64,000 nt of DNA from an uncultured Ralstonia sp. (GCA_913056305.1 CAJXMR010000003.1:1-64000), one strand, 5' to 3'. Counted from the first letter of the stretch, positions 7,669 to 17,670 are shown. Notes: generated by a model not told the origin, from the sequence alone. Numbers and translations: made by a program.

Positions 7669-9245
7669 GGTCGTTGGATGTCGGTGAAGAGCAGGGAGGT
7701 GCGTTCCGCCTTGTTCGGCCGAAACACCACGCCGTTTCGGGTGGCCCAGTAATTGACAGGGAAGTAGAGCGGCACGATGGCGACATCCTGGAAGCCCGCA
7801 TAGGCGGCCTCCTGCAGCAGCCGGTCGCGCTGTTGCGAGTCGAAGCTCTGCGCGGCCTGTGCAAGCAGTTTGTCCACCACCGGGTTCGAGTAGCGCGTGC
7901 GATTGAACGCGCCGGTACCCAAGTCCCGGTCGTAGCTCGCAATCACGTTGGTCAGACCGTTCGCCGAGTCGCTCGTGCTGTTGCCGAAGCTGAAGACGAA
8001 TGCGCTGTAGCCGCGCTTTGCCGCGGCGCCCGCATAGACGTTGTAGGGTTGCGTCACGACGTTCTTGATCGTGATGCCGCCACGCGCCAGCATCGAACCG
8101 AGGGCCTGCCCGAGATCGCTGTCGCCAGCAAAGCGGTCATTAGATGAATGCAACGTCAACCCGAAGCCGCTCGGGTAGCCTGCCTGAGCGAGCAGCTTGC
8201 GTGCACCCGCCGGATCGAAGGGTTGCGGCTGCAGACGCGGGTCGTAACCGCCGAGGCCTTCTGGCACGATCTGACCGGCGGGCACGCCGGCCCCGGGCAG
8301 CAGATGCTGCGTGATGGCCGCGCGATTAATCATCATCGATATGGCCAGTCGCACGCGCCTGTCGCGCAACGGGTTCGATGCGATCGGGTCGCCATGTGTG
8401 TCGGTGACGAAGGGCGAGACCTCTCGTGACGAGTCGAGCGCGAGATAGATGAGGCGTGCCGATGCCGACGATACGAGCGTGACGCCAGGCGCGCGGCGCA
8501 GCCGGTCCAGCGTGACGGGCGGCACGTTGTCGATCAGGTCCACCGCGCCTGAGAGCAGCAGCGATAGCCGCGATGCATCGTTCGAGACATAGCGGATCGT
8601 GCACGTGTCGAACTGCGGTCGTGTACCCCAGTAGAAGTCGTTGCGGATCAGTTCTACGCGATCGCCGGGAATCCAGCGCTTCAACCGGTATGGGCCCGTG
8701 CCGACCGCGACGGCCGGCGAGCCGTAGTCGCTGCTCGAATGCCCGGTTGCCGCACGTTGCGAAACGATGTAGACCATGCCGACCTGCTCGACGAGTGCCG
8801 GCGACGGCGTGATCGTGTGGACGCGCACGGTGAGCGGTGTCGGTGTCTCGATGCGCGCGATGTTGGCCACGGCGCCGCTGAACGGCGCGGGGCTGTTCGG
8901 CACATTGCGGGCACGCTGCAGCGAGAAGGCGACGTCTGCCGATGTGAACGGAGAACCGTCCTGGAACCGGACGCCCGGGCGCAGTGCGAATTCCCACGTC
9001 GTGGGGTCGAGCGCACGCCACGACACCGCCAGGCCTGGGTGAATCTGCAGGTTGCCGTCCTGCGAAACCAGTCGTTCGAAGATGTTCTCTGCCGACTGGA
9101 TGTTGTTGGCCGTGCGCGAGAACAGCGGGTCCATCGACGACGGCTCGGACGTGACCGCCATCGTGAGCGTGCGGGCCTGGGCTGCACTGCCGCCGAGCGC
9201 ATACAGACACGCCCATGCGCACAGCAGGAAAGCGATTCGCTTCAT
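7665..9245 (-). CDS. Peptide/opine-type ABC transporter substrate-binding protein (SBP family 5)
   Basis: A 526-residue exported binding protein. The start ATG 9245 overlaps the upstream ATPase stop (ATGA) and is followed by a signal peptide (MKRIAFLLCAWACLYALGG..AQA, cleavage near residue 24). The mature protein shows the family 5 pattern: LTMAVTSEPSSMDPLFSR at the N-terminus, ENIFERLVSQDG, LRPGVRFQDGSPFTSADVAFSLQRA, and VGTGPYRLKRW. It binds an oligopeptide-like or related solute in the periplasm and delivers it to the two permeases encoded upstream. The longer frame to 9344 lies inside the ATPase gene and is not used. Confidence 0.92.
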   Translation of the reverse strand: MKRIAFLLCAWACLYALGGSAAQARTLTMAVTSEPSSMDPLFSRTANNIQSAENIFERLVSQDGNLQIHPGLAVSWRALDPTTWEFALRPGVRFQDGSPFTSADVAFSLQRARNVPNSPAPFSGAVANIARIETPTPLTVRVHTITPSPALVEQVGMVYIVSQRAATGHSSSDYGSPAVAVGTGPYRLKRWIPGDRVELIRNDFYWGTRPQFDTCTIRYVSNDASRLSLLLSGAVDLIDNVPPVTLDRLRRAPGVTLVSSASARLIYLALDSSREVSPFVTDTHGDPIASNPLRDRRVRLAISMMINRAAITQHLLPGAGVPAGQIVPEGLGGYDPRLQPQPFDPAGARKLLAQAGYPSGFGLTLHSSNDRFAGDSDLGQALGSMLARGGITIKNVVTQPYNVYAGAAAKRGYSAFVFSFGNSTSDSANGLTNVIASYDRDLGTGAFNRTRYSNPVVDKLLAQAAQSFDSQQRDRLLQEAAYAGFQDVAIVPLYFPVNYWATRNGVVFRPNKAERTSLLFTDIQRP

Positions 9246-10270
9246 TGCGCCTCCGGCATCAAGTGGCACGCCGTCTGATGGTCGGCGCCTGTGGCACGCA
9301 GCACTGGACGTTCGACACGGCAGCGCGGCATGGCATGCGGACAACGCGGATGGAAGTGACAGCCTTCCGGCGGCGAGAGCGGCGAAGGGATCTCGCCCTT
9401 GATCGATTCAAAGCGCCGCTTGCGGTTCGATAGGCGTGGCACCTGCTCCAGCAGCGAGATGGTGTATGGATGCTGCGGGCTCGCAAACAGCGTTTCCGTC
9501 GGTGCCGTCTCCACGATGCGGCCGAGATACATGACGGCGACGCGATCGCTGATGTGTTCAACGACACCAAGATCGTGGCTGATGAACAGATAGGTCAGCC
9601 CCAAGTCCCTCCGCAGTTGCATGAACAGATTGATGATCTGCGCCTGAATCGAAACATCGAGGGCGGCGATCGACTCGTCGCAGATCAGGAAATCAGGCTT
9701 GACCGCGAGCGCCCGGCCAATGCCGATGCGCTGCCGCTGGCCACCGGAAAACTGGTGTGGAAAGCGTTGGCGAAAATCCGGGTTGAGGCCCACGCGTTGC
9801 ATCACTTCCACGACATAGTCGTCGAGATGCCGACGTTCGACGATGCCGTGCACAAGCGGCGCTTCACCAATGATGTCGCGCACGCGCTTGCGCGGGTTCA
9901 ACGACGACAACGGGTCCTGGAACACCATCTGTGTCGCGAGCCGGTGGCGCATGCGCTGGTGCCCCGCCGACGTCGGATGCGCTTCATAGGTCTGAATCCG
10001 TCCTTCCGTCGGCGGCACGATGCCGGCCAACATGCGGCCGAGCGTCGATTTTCCGCAGCCGGACTCGCCCACCAGACCGACGACTTCGCCACGGTGGATG
10101 GTCAGGCTCACCTGATCCACGGCATGCACGGTTTGGTCTGAGACATTCGCGCCGAGCCACCCTGCAATCTTCTCGGCGTAATTGAGGCGCCGGACGAATC
10201 GGCGTGAGGCTTGTTCGGCGGTGATCAGCGGCGCGGTCAATTGAGGGGCGTCCATGCGGGGCGCGTTCAT
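9242..10270 (-). CDS. ABC transporter ATP-binding protein, DppF/OppF-like
   Basis: A 342-residue nucleotide-binding subunit. The start is ATG 10270, overlapping the stop of the preceding ATPase. Walker A is GLVGESGCGKST, the signature is FSGGQRQRIGIGRAL, and Walker B reads PDFLICDESIAALD with an isoleucine where most relatives have proline or threonine. The C-terminal extension carries the cysteine-containing oligopeptide-transport tail (CHFHPRCPHAMPRC), as in DppF and OppF. It energises uptake through the two membrane subunits of the same operon, paired with the ATPase encoded just upstream. Confidence 0.92.
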   Translation of the reverse strand: MNAPRMDAPQLTAPLITAEQASRRFVRRLNYAEKIAGWLGANVSDQTVHAVDQVSLTIHRGEVVGLVGESGCGKSTLGRMLAGIVPPTEGRIQTYEAHPTSAGHQRMRHRLATQMVFQDPLSSLNPRKRVRDIIGEAPLVHGIVERRHLDDYVVEVMQRVGLNPDFRQRFPHQFSGGQRQRIGIGRALAVKPDFLICDESIAALDVSIQAQIINLFMQLRRDLGLTYLFISHDLGVVEHISDRVAVMYLGRIVETAPTETLFASPQHPYTISLLEQVPRLSNRKRRFESIKGEIPSPLSPPEGCHFHPRCPHAMPRCRVERPVLRATGADHQTACHLMPEAQ

Positions 10271-11253
10271 GCTTGGGCTCCTGCGCGCATGTCGCGCGGA
10301 TGGAAGCAGCGGAACGAATGGGTCTCGCTGCCTTGCACAGTGGGTTCCTGGGTCAGGCAGATGTCGGTGGCATGGCGGCACCGGGGCGCGAAGGCGCAGC
10401 CCGCCGGCAGTTTCAGGGCGGACGGTGCGATGCCGGGAATCTGATGTAACGGCTCGCCACGCCGCACGTTTTCCGGCACCGAACCGAGCAGCCCGATCGT
10501 GTAGGGATGGCGTGCGTGCGTCAGGATCGTGTCGATGTCGCCCGTCTCAACCACGCGGCCTGCGTACATCACGCAGATGCGGTCGGCCAGTCCTGCCACG
10601 ACGGCGAGATCGTGGCTCACCCACACCATCGCGGTATTGGAGCGGGCGCAGAGTTTCTGCATTTCAGCCAGGATCTGCGCCTGGATCGTCACGTCGAGCG
10701 CCGTGGTCGGCTCGTCAGCGATGATCAGTTCCGGCTCATGCAGCATGGCGATGGCAATGGCCACGCGCTGTCGCATGCCGCCCGACAACTGGTGCGGGTA
10801 GACCGACAGCCGCTCATCGGGCGAGGGGATGCCGACCGCCGCGAGCGCATGGCGGGCGCGTTCGCGCGCTGCTTCGTGTGACACCTTGGCGTGTGCGCGC
10901 ACGGCTTCGATCATCTGGGTGTCGATACGCAACACCGGATTCAGGGTCATCATCGGATCCTGAAAGATCATCGCGATCCGGTTGCCGCGCAGTTGACGCA
11001 ACGCCTCGGGGGTGAGCTGGGTCAGGTCGATGCCCTTGAACAGCACACGGCCGCCGACGATGCGGCCCGGCGCGTCGATCAGTCCCAGGATCGAGAACCC
11101 GGTGATCGATTTTCCGGAACCGGATTCGCCGACCAGACCGACGATCTCGCCGGGACGGATGTCGAAGCTGACGTCGTCGACCGCTTTTGCGACACCGGCA
11201 TCGGTAAAGAAGTGCGTGCGCAGATGCTGCACGGACAGGGTGGGCGTAAGCAT
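10267..11253 (-). CDS. ABC transporter ATP-binding protein, DppD/OppD-like
   Basis: A 328-residue ATPase. The start chosen is ATG 11253 (MLTPTLSVQHLRTHF), with AGGA about 8 bases upstream; the much longer open frame above it is non-coding overlap with the permease gene. Walker A is GLVGESGSGKSI, the signature LSGGMRQRVAIAIAM, Walker B ELIIADEPTTALD, and the C-terminal tail has the family cysteine cluster (GCAFAPRCRHATDIC). It is the partner of the following ATPase in a two-ATPase peptide-type importer. Confidence 0.92.
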   Translation of the reverse strand: MLTPTLSVQHLRTHFFTDAGVAKAVDDVSFDIRPGEIVGLVGESGSGKSITGFSILGLIDAPGRIVGGRVLFKGIDLTQLTPEALRQLRGNRIAMIFQDPMMTLNPVLRIDTQMIEAVRAHAKVSHEAARERARHALAAVGIPSPDERLSVYPHQLSGGMRQRVAIAIAMLHEPELIIADEPTTALDVTIQAQILAEMQKLCARSNTAMVWVSHDLAVVAGLADRICVMYAGRVVETGDIDTILTHARHPYTIGLLGSVPENVRRGEPLHQIPGIAPSALKLPAGCAFAPRCRHATDICLTQEPTVQGSETHSFRCFHPRDMRAGAQA

Positions 11254-11261
11254 GTCGTGTC

Positions 11262-12179
11262 CTACTTCTGCAGACGGGGGTTGAGCGCTTCGCGCACGCT
11301 GTCGCCGACGATGTTCATGCTGAACACAAGCGACAGCAGCAGAAGCCCTGGAAAGACGCTGATCCAGTAGAAACCCGCGATGAGCTGCTGATAGCCGTTT
11401 GCGATCAGCAGCCCCAACGATGGTTGTGTGGCCGGCAAACCGATGCCAAGGAAGCTGAGCGTCGCTTCGGCGGAGATGGCAGCCGCGACCTGCACCAGCC
11501 CGATGACGATGACCGGCGGCAGGCAGTTCGGCAGCAGTTGGCTGAAGAGCGCGCGCCGATGGCTGAAGCCCAGACACAGCGCAGCCTCCATGTATTCCTT
11601 GCGGCGTTCGACGCTGGCGACGGCACGCACCGTCCGCGCGAAGTAGGCCCATTGCACGACCACGAGCGCCAGGACGACCTTGTCGACGCCCTGCCCGAGA
11701 ATGGCGAGCATCATCAGCGCAACGAGAATGGTGGGGAAGCCCAGCATGACGTCGACGGCGCGCATGATGAGCGTGTCGATGTGGCCGCCGAAGTACGCCG
11801 CGACCAGCCCAAGCGTCGTGCCCAGCGCCATCGCGAACAGCCCGCTCGTCAGGCCAACACCGAGGCTCGTGCGCAGGCCGTACATCATGGCGGCGAGCAT
11901 GTCGCGCCCCAGGGCGTCGCTGCCGAGCAGGTACAGATGGCCGGTGGCGCCGCGCATGCCGGGGGCGAGCCGGCCGTCGACAATGTTCAGTGCCGCCAGA
12001 TCGTAGGGATTCTGCTGCGCAAGCCAGGGGGCGAAGACCGCGACGGCAACGAGCGCGAGGCAGATGAGTGTCGCCACGGCGACCATCGGCCGCCCGAAAA
12101 TGCTGCGCAGCACGATGCCCGACGTGCTGTTGCCCTCGGGCCACCAGGATGGCGCGGCGAACTGGAAGGTGGTTTTCAT
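11262..12179 (-). CDS. ABC transporter permease, DppC/OppC-like
   Basis: A 305-residue inner-membrane permease. It has an N-terminal cytoplasmic segment, a first membrane helix at about residues 30-55, a periplasmic loop containing the LLGSDALGRDMLAAMMYG motif typical of DppC/OppC, and five further helices. The EAA loop is present near the middle of the C-terminal half (EAALCLGFSHRRALFSQLLPN). Its start overlaps the stop of the other permease. It forms the heteromeric channel with that subunit. Confidence 0.92.
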   Translation of the reverse strand: MKTTFQFAAPSWWPEGNSTSGIVLRSIFGRPMVAVATLICLALVAVAVFAPWLAQQNPYDLAALNIVDGRLAPGMRGATGHLYLLGSDALGRDMLAAMMYGLRTSLGVGLTSGLFAMALGTTLGLVAAYFGGHIDTLIMRAVDVMLGFPTILVALMMLAILGQGVDKVVLALVVVQWAYFARTVRAVASVERRKEYMEAALCLGFSHRRALFSQLLPNCLPPVIVIGLVQVAAAISAEATLSFLGIGLPATQPSLGLLIANGYQQLIAGFYWISVFPGLLLLSLVFSMNIVGDSVREALNPRLQK

Positions 12180-13147
12180 GCAGCCTCCAGGCGAACGCGC
12201 GGATCCAGCACCGAATAGATGATGTCGACCACGAGGTTGAGCATGGTAAACATCGTGACGACGATCAGCAGGTAGGCGACCACGACCGGCCGGTCGAGCT
12301 TCATGATGCTGTCGATGATCAGCTTGCCGACGCCTGGCCAGGCAAAGATCGACTCGGTCACTGTTGCGAAGGCGATCAACGAGCCGAACTCCATGCCGAC
12401 CACGGTCACGATCGGGATCATGATGTTCTTGAGCACATGCACGAAGATCACACGGCGCTCTCGCAGCCCCTTGGCGCGGGCGAACTTCACGTAGTCGAGC
12501 GGCAGCGTTTCACGAACACCGGCGCGGGTGAGCCGCGTCACGAGCGACATCTTGAAAAGCGAGAGATTGAGCGCAGGCAGAAGCAGGTGGGTGACGCCGT
12601 CCCATGTCGCCAGGCTGGTGTGGATACCCAGCACCGTGCCGAGTTCGCCGCGGCCAGCCGAGGGCAGCCAGCCGAGCGTGACGGAGAAGATCAGCACCAG
12701 CATCGTGCCTTGCCAGAAATTCGGCAGGCTGAAGCCGAGGATGGATCCGGTCATCACGGTGCGGTCCAGCGCTGAGTTTGCTTTGAGCCCGGCCAGCAGG
12801 CCGAGTGGCACGCCGACCAGCAGCGACAGCACGAGGGCGATGACTGCCAGTTCCAGCGTGGCGGGGAGCCGTTCGAGAATCAACTGGATCGACGGCTGAT
12901 TGAATACGAACGATCGCCCAAGATCGCCATGCAGCGCGAGGTTGATGAAGTGGAGGTATTGGTGCCACATCGGCTGGTCGAGCCCAAGCGAGTGGGTTGC
13001 CTGGGCAATTTCGGCGGGGCTGGCGTCTGCCGGTACGAGGATCTGAATCGGATCCCCGATCGCAAACACCCCACAGAACACCAATATCGATGTGAACAGC
13101 AGCACGCCAATGCTCTGCACGAGCCGCCGTATGATGAAAGCGATCAT
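12176..13147 (-). CDS. ABC transporter permease, DppB/OppB-like (first gene of operon)
   Basis: A 323-residue permease. It begins with the typical MIAFIIRRLVQSIGVLL helix, carries LGLDQPMWHQYLHFI and GDLGRSF in the large periplasmic loop, and has an EAA-type loop (YVKFARAKGLRERRVIFVHVLKN). It is the first gene of a six-gene unit in which most junctions are 4-base ATGA overlaps, so the products are probably made in fixed ratios. The 148-bp gap to the divergent LysR gene should hold the shared control region. Confidence 0.92.
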   Translation of the reverse strand: MIAFIIRRLVQSIGVLLFTSILVFCGVFAIGDPIQILVPADASPAEIAQATHSLGLDQPMWHQYLHFINLALHGDLGRSFVFNQPSIQLILERLPATLELAVIALVLSLLVGVPLGLLAGLKANSALDRTVMTGSILGFSLPNFWQGTMLVLIFSVTLGWLPSAGRGELGTVLGIHTSLATWDGVTHLLLPALNLSLFKMSLVTRLTRAGVRETLPLDYVKFARAKGLRERRVIFVHVLKNIMIPIVTVVGMEFGSLIAFATVTESIFAWPGVGKLIIDSIMKLDRPVVVAYLLIVVTMFTMLNLVVDIIYSVLDPRVRLEAA

Positions 13148-13295
13148 TGCCTCTCTGACCTCAACTGATGAGAATGTCGGTCCGCACCGACGGGTGCCCC
13201 TGATGCCCGGACTGCCGGACGTGCGTAATCATTGGGCCGATAAAAGCAACCTGCAACCTTATGCAGATCTGATATAGCGTTATGCGAGGAGCGCC

Positions 13296-14243
13296 GTGAA
13301 CCTGAAGCAACTGGAAGCTTTTGTCGCCATTGCCACACTGAGTACAACCACCGCGGCGGCGCAGCGCTTAGGTGTGTCTCAGCCGGCAGTCAGCCGTCTG
13401 CTTGCCCAGCTGGAAGCTCACCTGGGGCTGAATCTCTTCGTGCGTGAGCAGGGGCGTCTGACGCCAACGCGTGAGGGCACTGCACTGGTGCAGGAGGCGG
13501 AGACGATCGTCCAGGCCGCCAAATGCCTGGAACGGCATGCGCGGCAACTGCAGCTTGGGGGCATGCGGCGCAAGCTGGTGCGCATCATGGTTCCGAATAC
13601 GATCGCGCAGCATCTGTTGCCGACCGTGATCGAGCGGTTCTATGCCAGGCACGATGATGCGGTGCTGGAGGTGTTCTCCGGCACGTACGATCAGTCTGAA
13701 CGCGCACTGCTGAGCCGCGAGGTCGACCTGGCCTTAGTACGCTTGCCGATGGGGTTGCCTGGATTCAGGGTCCGCCACGAATTCGAGGGTGAGTCGGTGT
13801 GCGTGATGGCGAAGGGTCATCCGTTGGCCGCATTGGAGTCGGTCAGCACGCGCGATCTCGACGACGTGCCACTGGTGTTGTTGTGGGGGCGAAGCCAGCT
13901 CCGTCATGAAGTCGATATGGTGTTCCGGCGCGCCCATATCACGCCGCAGATTGTGGCCGAGGTGCATTCGATCGGCGTGGCATGCTCGATGGCCTCGCGC
14001 GGGATTGGCGTGACCATCGTCAACCGGCTGCTTGCCAATTGCTGCGATACAGAGTCGTTCACGATGCGGCCTTTCCATCCGGTCATTCGCTTCAGTTCCG
14101 GTATTGCTTCTTTGGATGCTGAACCGCTTAGTCCGACTTGCGTTGCCTTGGCAGAAGAACTGGCAGAAGCATTGCAACATCCGTTTTCACTGCGAGTGAG
14201 CGGCACATCTGCCGACGGGGAAACTGTGCCCGCTTCTCGATAG
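13296..14243 (+). CDS. LysR-type transcriptional regulator of the adjacent ABC-transporter operon
   Basis: A 315-residue LysR protein starting with GTG 13296, preceded by GAGGAG. Residues 1-60 form the winged helix-turn-helix (TTAAAQRLGVSQPAVSRLLAQLE), and about 90-300 the effector-binding domain. It is transcribed away from the peptide-type transporter operon, the standard arrangement for a LysR regulator that controls its neighbour in response to the imported or hydrolysed compound. The control region at 13148-13295 contains A/T-rich half-site-like sequences, but no single clear T-N11-A box could be chosen. Confidence 0.9.
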   Translation: MNLKQLEAFVAIATLSTTTAAAQRLGVSQPAVSRLLAQLEAHLGLNLFVREQGRLTPTREGTALVQEAETIVQAAKCLERHARQLQLGGMRRKLVRIMVPNTIAQHLLPTVIERFYARHDDAVLEVFSGTYDQSERALLSREVDLALVRLPMGLPGFRVRHEFEGESVCVMAKGHPLAALESVSTRDLDDVPLVLLWGRSQLRHEVDMVFRRAHITPQIVAEVHSIGVACSMASRGIGVTIVNRLLANCCDTESFTMRPFHPVIRFSSGIASLDAEPLSPTCVALAEELAEALQHPFSLRVSGTSADGETVPASR

Positions 14244-14732
14244 ATCGAGCGGGAACGTGGATATCGCCATCTCAGTTCAGGAGGCTATCGAAAAACCCAT
14301 GGACGAATTTCGTCTGCGTGCCGACGAACTGGGTGCCGATGATCCGGCCAACCTGCCGACCGGCCCGCGATTGCTGCAACCCTGATCATGGCGTCTGCAC
14401 ATAGCAACGGCCCTGGCCGCGTGTGCAAATCGAATTGACAACAAGCGTGGGCAACTGGCCAACTGGCACGCAATTCGGTGGGGAAGGTCGCTCCCCGTCT
14501 ATAGCTCTCCCATTCTCACGCGGTGCTCTACCGGCGTCGGCAAGTGATGAAAAAAGCTGGCCAGCTAAGCGCCATGCGGTTGGCCAGACTTTGTGTGCGT
14601 TGCTTGTTTGTTGAGAAGTCAGTTCGGTACAAACTTTTCGTCTTGTCGGTTTTGGGACGCCTCAGCTAGATCAACGACTTAAAGGTGATTCTGGTACGAA
14701 CTTTTTTTCTGCCGCTAAGCGAACCGTGCACG
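14244..14732. other. Gene-poor region with two inverted copies of the GTAC repeat
   Basis: About 490 bases without a supportable gene. Short frames such as 14257-14385 (42 codons from GTG) have no good ribosome binding site and no recognisable homology. Two copies of the dispersed repeat occur in reverse orientation: GGTACAAACTTTTCG at 14626-14640 and GGTACGAACTTTTTTT at 14693-14708. As near 1.2-2.6 kb, the repeats sit in lower-GC DNA that looks like an accessory insertion or decayed sequence. Confidence 0.5.
14626..14708 (-). repeat. Two copies of the AAAAGTYYGTACC dispersed repeat
   Basis: On the minus strand the two copies read CGAAAAGTTTGTACC and AAAAAAAGTTCGTACC, matching the core of the tandem units at 1182-1241 and the single copy at 2494-2511. 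They are 67 bases apart and lie upstream of the transporter terminator at 14733-14767. Confidence 0.65.
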
Positions 14733-14767
14733 AAAAACGGCGCTCCGCCGTCAAGCGGAGCGCCGTT
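14733..14767 (-). terminator. Rho-independent terminator of the MFS gene
   Basis: A perfect 13-bp stem (AACGGCGCTCCGC / GCGGAGCGCCGTT) with a 6-base loop. On the minus strand it is followed by a run of five T. It lies about 30 bases past the stop of the MFS gene at 14798-16102. It may also act weakly on the plus strand, where GTTGCTTTTCC follows. Confidence 0.88.
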
Positions 14768-14797
14768 GCTTTTCCTGCGCTGCAGATCAGGCCATGT

Positions 14798-16102
14798 TCA
14801 TGGCTCGTGACGCAGGTAGCCTTCCTTGCTCGGATCGGGCATGAAGTACGACACGATGAGCGACACGGCACACAGCGCGGTCACATACCAGTAGAAAGTC
14901 GATTCGCTGCCGGCCTGCTTGAACCACAGCGCAACGTACTCGGCCGAGCCGCCAAACACCGCATTGGCGACGGCATACGACAGGCCCACGCCCATCGCAC
15001 GCACTTCCGGCGGGAACATCTCGGCCTTGATCAGCCCGCTGATCGACGTATAGAAGCTGATGATGGCCAGCGCCACGGTCACCAGGCCGAACGCGGCGTA
15101 CGGGCTCGACACGGTGGCCAGCGCGTGCATCAGCGGCACCGTGCCCAGTACCGACAGCACGCCGAACAGCAGCATCGACATGCGCCGGCCGATGCGGTCG
15201 GACAGTGCGCCAAACACCGGCTGCAGCACCATGTAGACGAACAGCGCCCCCGTCATCACGCTGGACGCCGTCTTCGCGTTCATCCCCGCCGTGTTGACGA
15301 GGTACTTCTGCATGTAGGTGGTGAAGGTGTAGAAGATCAGCGAGCCGCCGGCGGTAAAGCCGACCACGCGCAGGAACGCGCCCTTGTGCTGCCACACGCC
15401 GCGGATGGTGCCGGCGTGCTCGGCCTTGCGCGAGGCGGCGGTCGAGGTTTCGTCGAGCGACCGGCGCAGGTAGAGCGACACCACTGCGGTGAGCGCACCG
15501 ATCACGAACGGGATGCGCCAGCCCCACGCCTTGAGCTCGGCGGTGGTCAGCAGCTGCTGCAGGATCACCAGCACCAGCAGGGCGCACAGCTGGCCGCCGA
15601 TCAGCGTCACATACTGGAACGAGGCGAAGAAGCCGCGCCGGCCCTTGAGCGCGACCTCGCTCATGTAGGTGGCGCTGGTGCCGTACTCCCCGCCCACCGA
15701 CAGGCCCTGGAACAAGCGCGCCAACAGCAGCAGCAACGGTGCCAGCGCGCCGATCTGCGCATAGGTGGGCACCACGGCAATCACCAGCGAGCCGCCGCAC
15801 ATCATCAGCACCGAGATCATCATCGCGCTGCGGCGGCCGCGCCGGTCGGCAATGCGGCCGAACAGCCAGCCGCCGATCGGTCGCATCAGGAAGCCCGCCG
15901 CAAACACTCCCGCTGTGTTCAGCAACTGCGTGGTGGTGTTGCCGCTGGGGAAGAACGCCGGCGCGAAGTACAGCGAGCAGAACGCATAGATATAGAAATC
16001 GAACCACTCGACGAGGTTGCCCGACGAGGCCCCGACGATGGCGAAGATGCGCCGGCGGGTGTCATGCGGGTCGACTACGTGCTGGTCTGCTGCGAGGTCC
16101 AT
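14798..16102 (-). CDS. MFS metabolite:H+ symporter (MHS family, KgtP-like)
   Basis: A 434-residue twelve-helix transporter. The start chosen is ATG 16102 ([14 protein letters not shown]) with AGGAG upstream; the open frame continues far upstream only as a shadow of the next MFS gene. The [15 protein letters not shown] segment, [18 protein letters not shown] after helix 2 and [10 protein letters not shown] between helices 8 and 9 identify the MHS group, which imports carboxylates such as 2-oxoglutarate, citrate, shikimate or proline/betaine with protons. The first segment resembles KgtP most. The exact substrate is inference. Confidence 0.9.
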   Translation of the reverse strand: MDLAADQHVVDPHDTRRRIFAIVGASSGNLVEWFDFYIYAFCSLYFAPAFFPSGNTTTQLLNTAGVFAAGFLMRPIGGWLFGRIADRRGRRSAMMISVLMMCGGSLVIAVVPTYAQIGALAPLLLLLARLFQGLSVGGEYGTSATYMSEVALKGRRGFFASFQYVTLIGGQLCALLVLVILQQLLTTAELKAWGWRIPFVIGALTAVVSLYLRRSLDETSTAASRKAEHAGTIRGVWQHKGAFLRVVGFTAGGSLIFYTFTTYMQKYLVNTAGMNAKTASSVMTGALFVYMVLQPVFGALSDRIGRRMSMLLFGVLSVLGTVPLMHALATVSSPYAAFGLVTVALAIISFYTSISGLIKAEMFPPEVRAMGVGLSYAVANAVFGGSAEYVALWFKQAGSESTFYWYVTALCAVSLIVSYFMPDPSKEGYLRHEP

Positions 16103-16213
16103 GGGTGGGTCTCCTACTTGAGATGTTCTTGTGAGGCGTCGCCTGGTGTTCCGGATTGTAGCGACATGCGAAGGCAGGCTGCGCCCGGGGTTGTCCCGAT
16201 GCCGGACTGGCGC

Positions 16214-16247
16214 GTAAAAAACGCCAGGCAGGGTGCTGGCGTTTTCC
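16214..16247 (-). terminator. Rho-independent terminator downstream of the second MFS gene
   Basis: AAAACGCCAG and CTGGCGTTTT (16218-16227 and 16236-16245) form a 10-bp stem with an 8-base loop. On the minus strand it ends in a T-run. It lies about 70 bases beyond the stop of the MFS gene at 16318-17535 and upstream of the KgtP-like gene, separating the two units. Confidence 0.85.
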
Positions 16248-16317
16248 TTGTTCGCGGGGTGGGCGTACCCAATTCTGCGAGACCACCCGCGGGTGATCCG
16301 TGTGTTCTGACGACGCC

Positions 16318-17535
16318 TCAGCGCGTGCCCAGCCGCGCGTTGAACACCAGGCGCAGCCCCAGCGCCACCGCCGAGGCCACCGCGCAGAACGTCATCAGCC
16401 CGCTCCAGCGGGCGGCGTTCCACGCCAGGCTCGCGCCATACGCGCCCACCGACATGCCGATGAACAGCGAGGTCATGAACACCGCGTTGATGCGGCTGCG
16501 CGCTTCCGGTGCCAGCGCGTAGATGATGGTCTGGTGCGACACCAGCGCCGCCTGTACGCCCACGTCGAACACCAGTGTGCCGATGATGATGGCCACCAGC
16601 GACTGCGGGAACAGTCCCATCGCGGCAAACGTGACCGCCATCACCAGCGCGCCGCCCACCACGATGTTGCCCGGCGCCACGCGCCCGGACAGCCGCCCGG
16701 CGATGCTTGCGCCCAGCGCGCCCGCCGCACCGGCCAGCCCCAGCAGGCCAGCCTGCCCCGTCGACAGCCCGAGCGTGCTGGTCAGGTGCAGCGCCACGGT
16801 CGACCAGAACCCGGAAAACGCGATGCCGATAAAGGCCTGCGTCACGGCCGACGCCCGCAGTTGCGGGTGCTGCGCAAACAGTGTCCCCAGCGAGCGCAGC
16901 AGCGTGAAGTACGGCTGCCGCGTGGCCGGCGCCACGCCAAAATGCGCCGCGCGCACGGCCACCGCCAGCCCGACGATCGCCACCGCCGACACGCCAAACG
17001 CCGCGCGCCAGCCGAAGTGGTCCGCCACGATGCCGCTGAACACGCGCGAGCTGACGATGCCGATCAACAGGCCCGTCATCACCGTGCCGATGTTGCGATT
17101 GCGGTTGGCGTCGGTGCTGATGGCGGCGGCGCTGGGCACGAAATCCTGCGCGATGGTGGCCGACAGGCCGATCGCAAAGCCGCACGCCGCCAGCAGCGGC
17201 AGGCTGGGCGCGAGGCAGCTGCCGATCAGCGCGAGCGTGAGCAGCACCGCCTTCCACAGGATCACCAGGCGGCGGTCGTAGCGGTCGCCCAGCGGGCCGA
17301 AGAAGAAGATGCCGCTGGCATAGCCGGCCGCCGTGAGCGTGGGCAGCACGCCCAGCGCGTGCGGCGCGATGGACAGGTCGCGGCTGATCAGGCCCAGCAA
17401 CGGATGGTTCAGGTAGATGCACGCCACGCTGATGCCGGCACCGGCCGTCAGCAGGCGGATCAGTCCTTGGGGTTCAGCGGCGGCGGTGGTCTGCGCGGCA
17501 GGCGCAGACGTGGGGGAAGCAGGGGATGCCGGCAT
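16318..17535 (-). CDS. MFS transporter, drug/sugar efflux type
   Basis: A 405-residue major facilitator. The start is ATG 17535 ([12 protein letters not shown]), with GAGG upstream on its strand; an in-frame extension to 17616 lacks a ribosome site. After a Pro/Ala/Ser-rich N-terminus, twelve hydrophobic segments follow. [16 protein letters not shown] is the helix 2-3 signature, which together with overall length suits the arabinose-efflux/multidrug branch. It lies 135 bases downstream of a GntR regulator on the same strand, which may control it. No substrate can be assigned. Confidence 0.85.
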   Translation of the reverse strand: MPASPASPTSAPAAQTTAAAEPQGLIRLLTAGAGISVACIYLNHPLLGLISRDLSIAPHALGVLPTLTAAGYASGIFFFGPLGDRYDRRLVILWKAVLLTLALIGSCLAPSLPLLAACGFAIGLSATIAQDFVPSAAAISTDANRNRNIGTVMTGLLIGIVSSRVFSGIVADHFGWRAAFGVSAVAIVGLAVAVRAAHFGVAPATRQPYFTLLRSLGTLFAQHPQLRASAVTQAFIGIAFSGFWSTVALHLTSTLGLSTGQAGLLGLAGAAGALGASIAGRLSGRVAPGNIVVGGALVMAVTFAAMGLFPQSLVAIIIGTLVFDVGVQAALVSHQTIIYALAPEARSRINAVFMTSLFIGMSVGAYGASLAWNAARWSGLMTFCAVASAVALGLRLVFNARLGTR

Positions 17536-17670
17536 GAAAACCTCGCGGAGGAAGGTTGCTGCATCGCAACGAAGCGGCGATCCTAGCAACTTTCCGCGCG
17601 GCCTGCTGGCGGCCAATAGCCCTGTTGGAAGTGATGCTGATGGGGTGGGCGCCGGAGCGTGGACGGGTGC

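Noticed and set aside
14257..14385. 42-codon ORF from GTG after the LysR gene
   Set aside because: No convincing ribosome site and no recognisable homologue; too short to support.
14726..16522. 598-codon open frame on the plus strand opposite the KgtP-like gene
   Set aside because: His/Gln/Arg-rich product without any domain; mirrors codon positions of the real membrane protein on the other strand.
14798..17422. Giant 874-codon fusion of two MFS proteins
   Set aside because: The upstream part is an out-of-frame reading of the neighbouring MFS gene; a good start and ribosome site exist at 16102 and a terminator lies between the genes.
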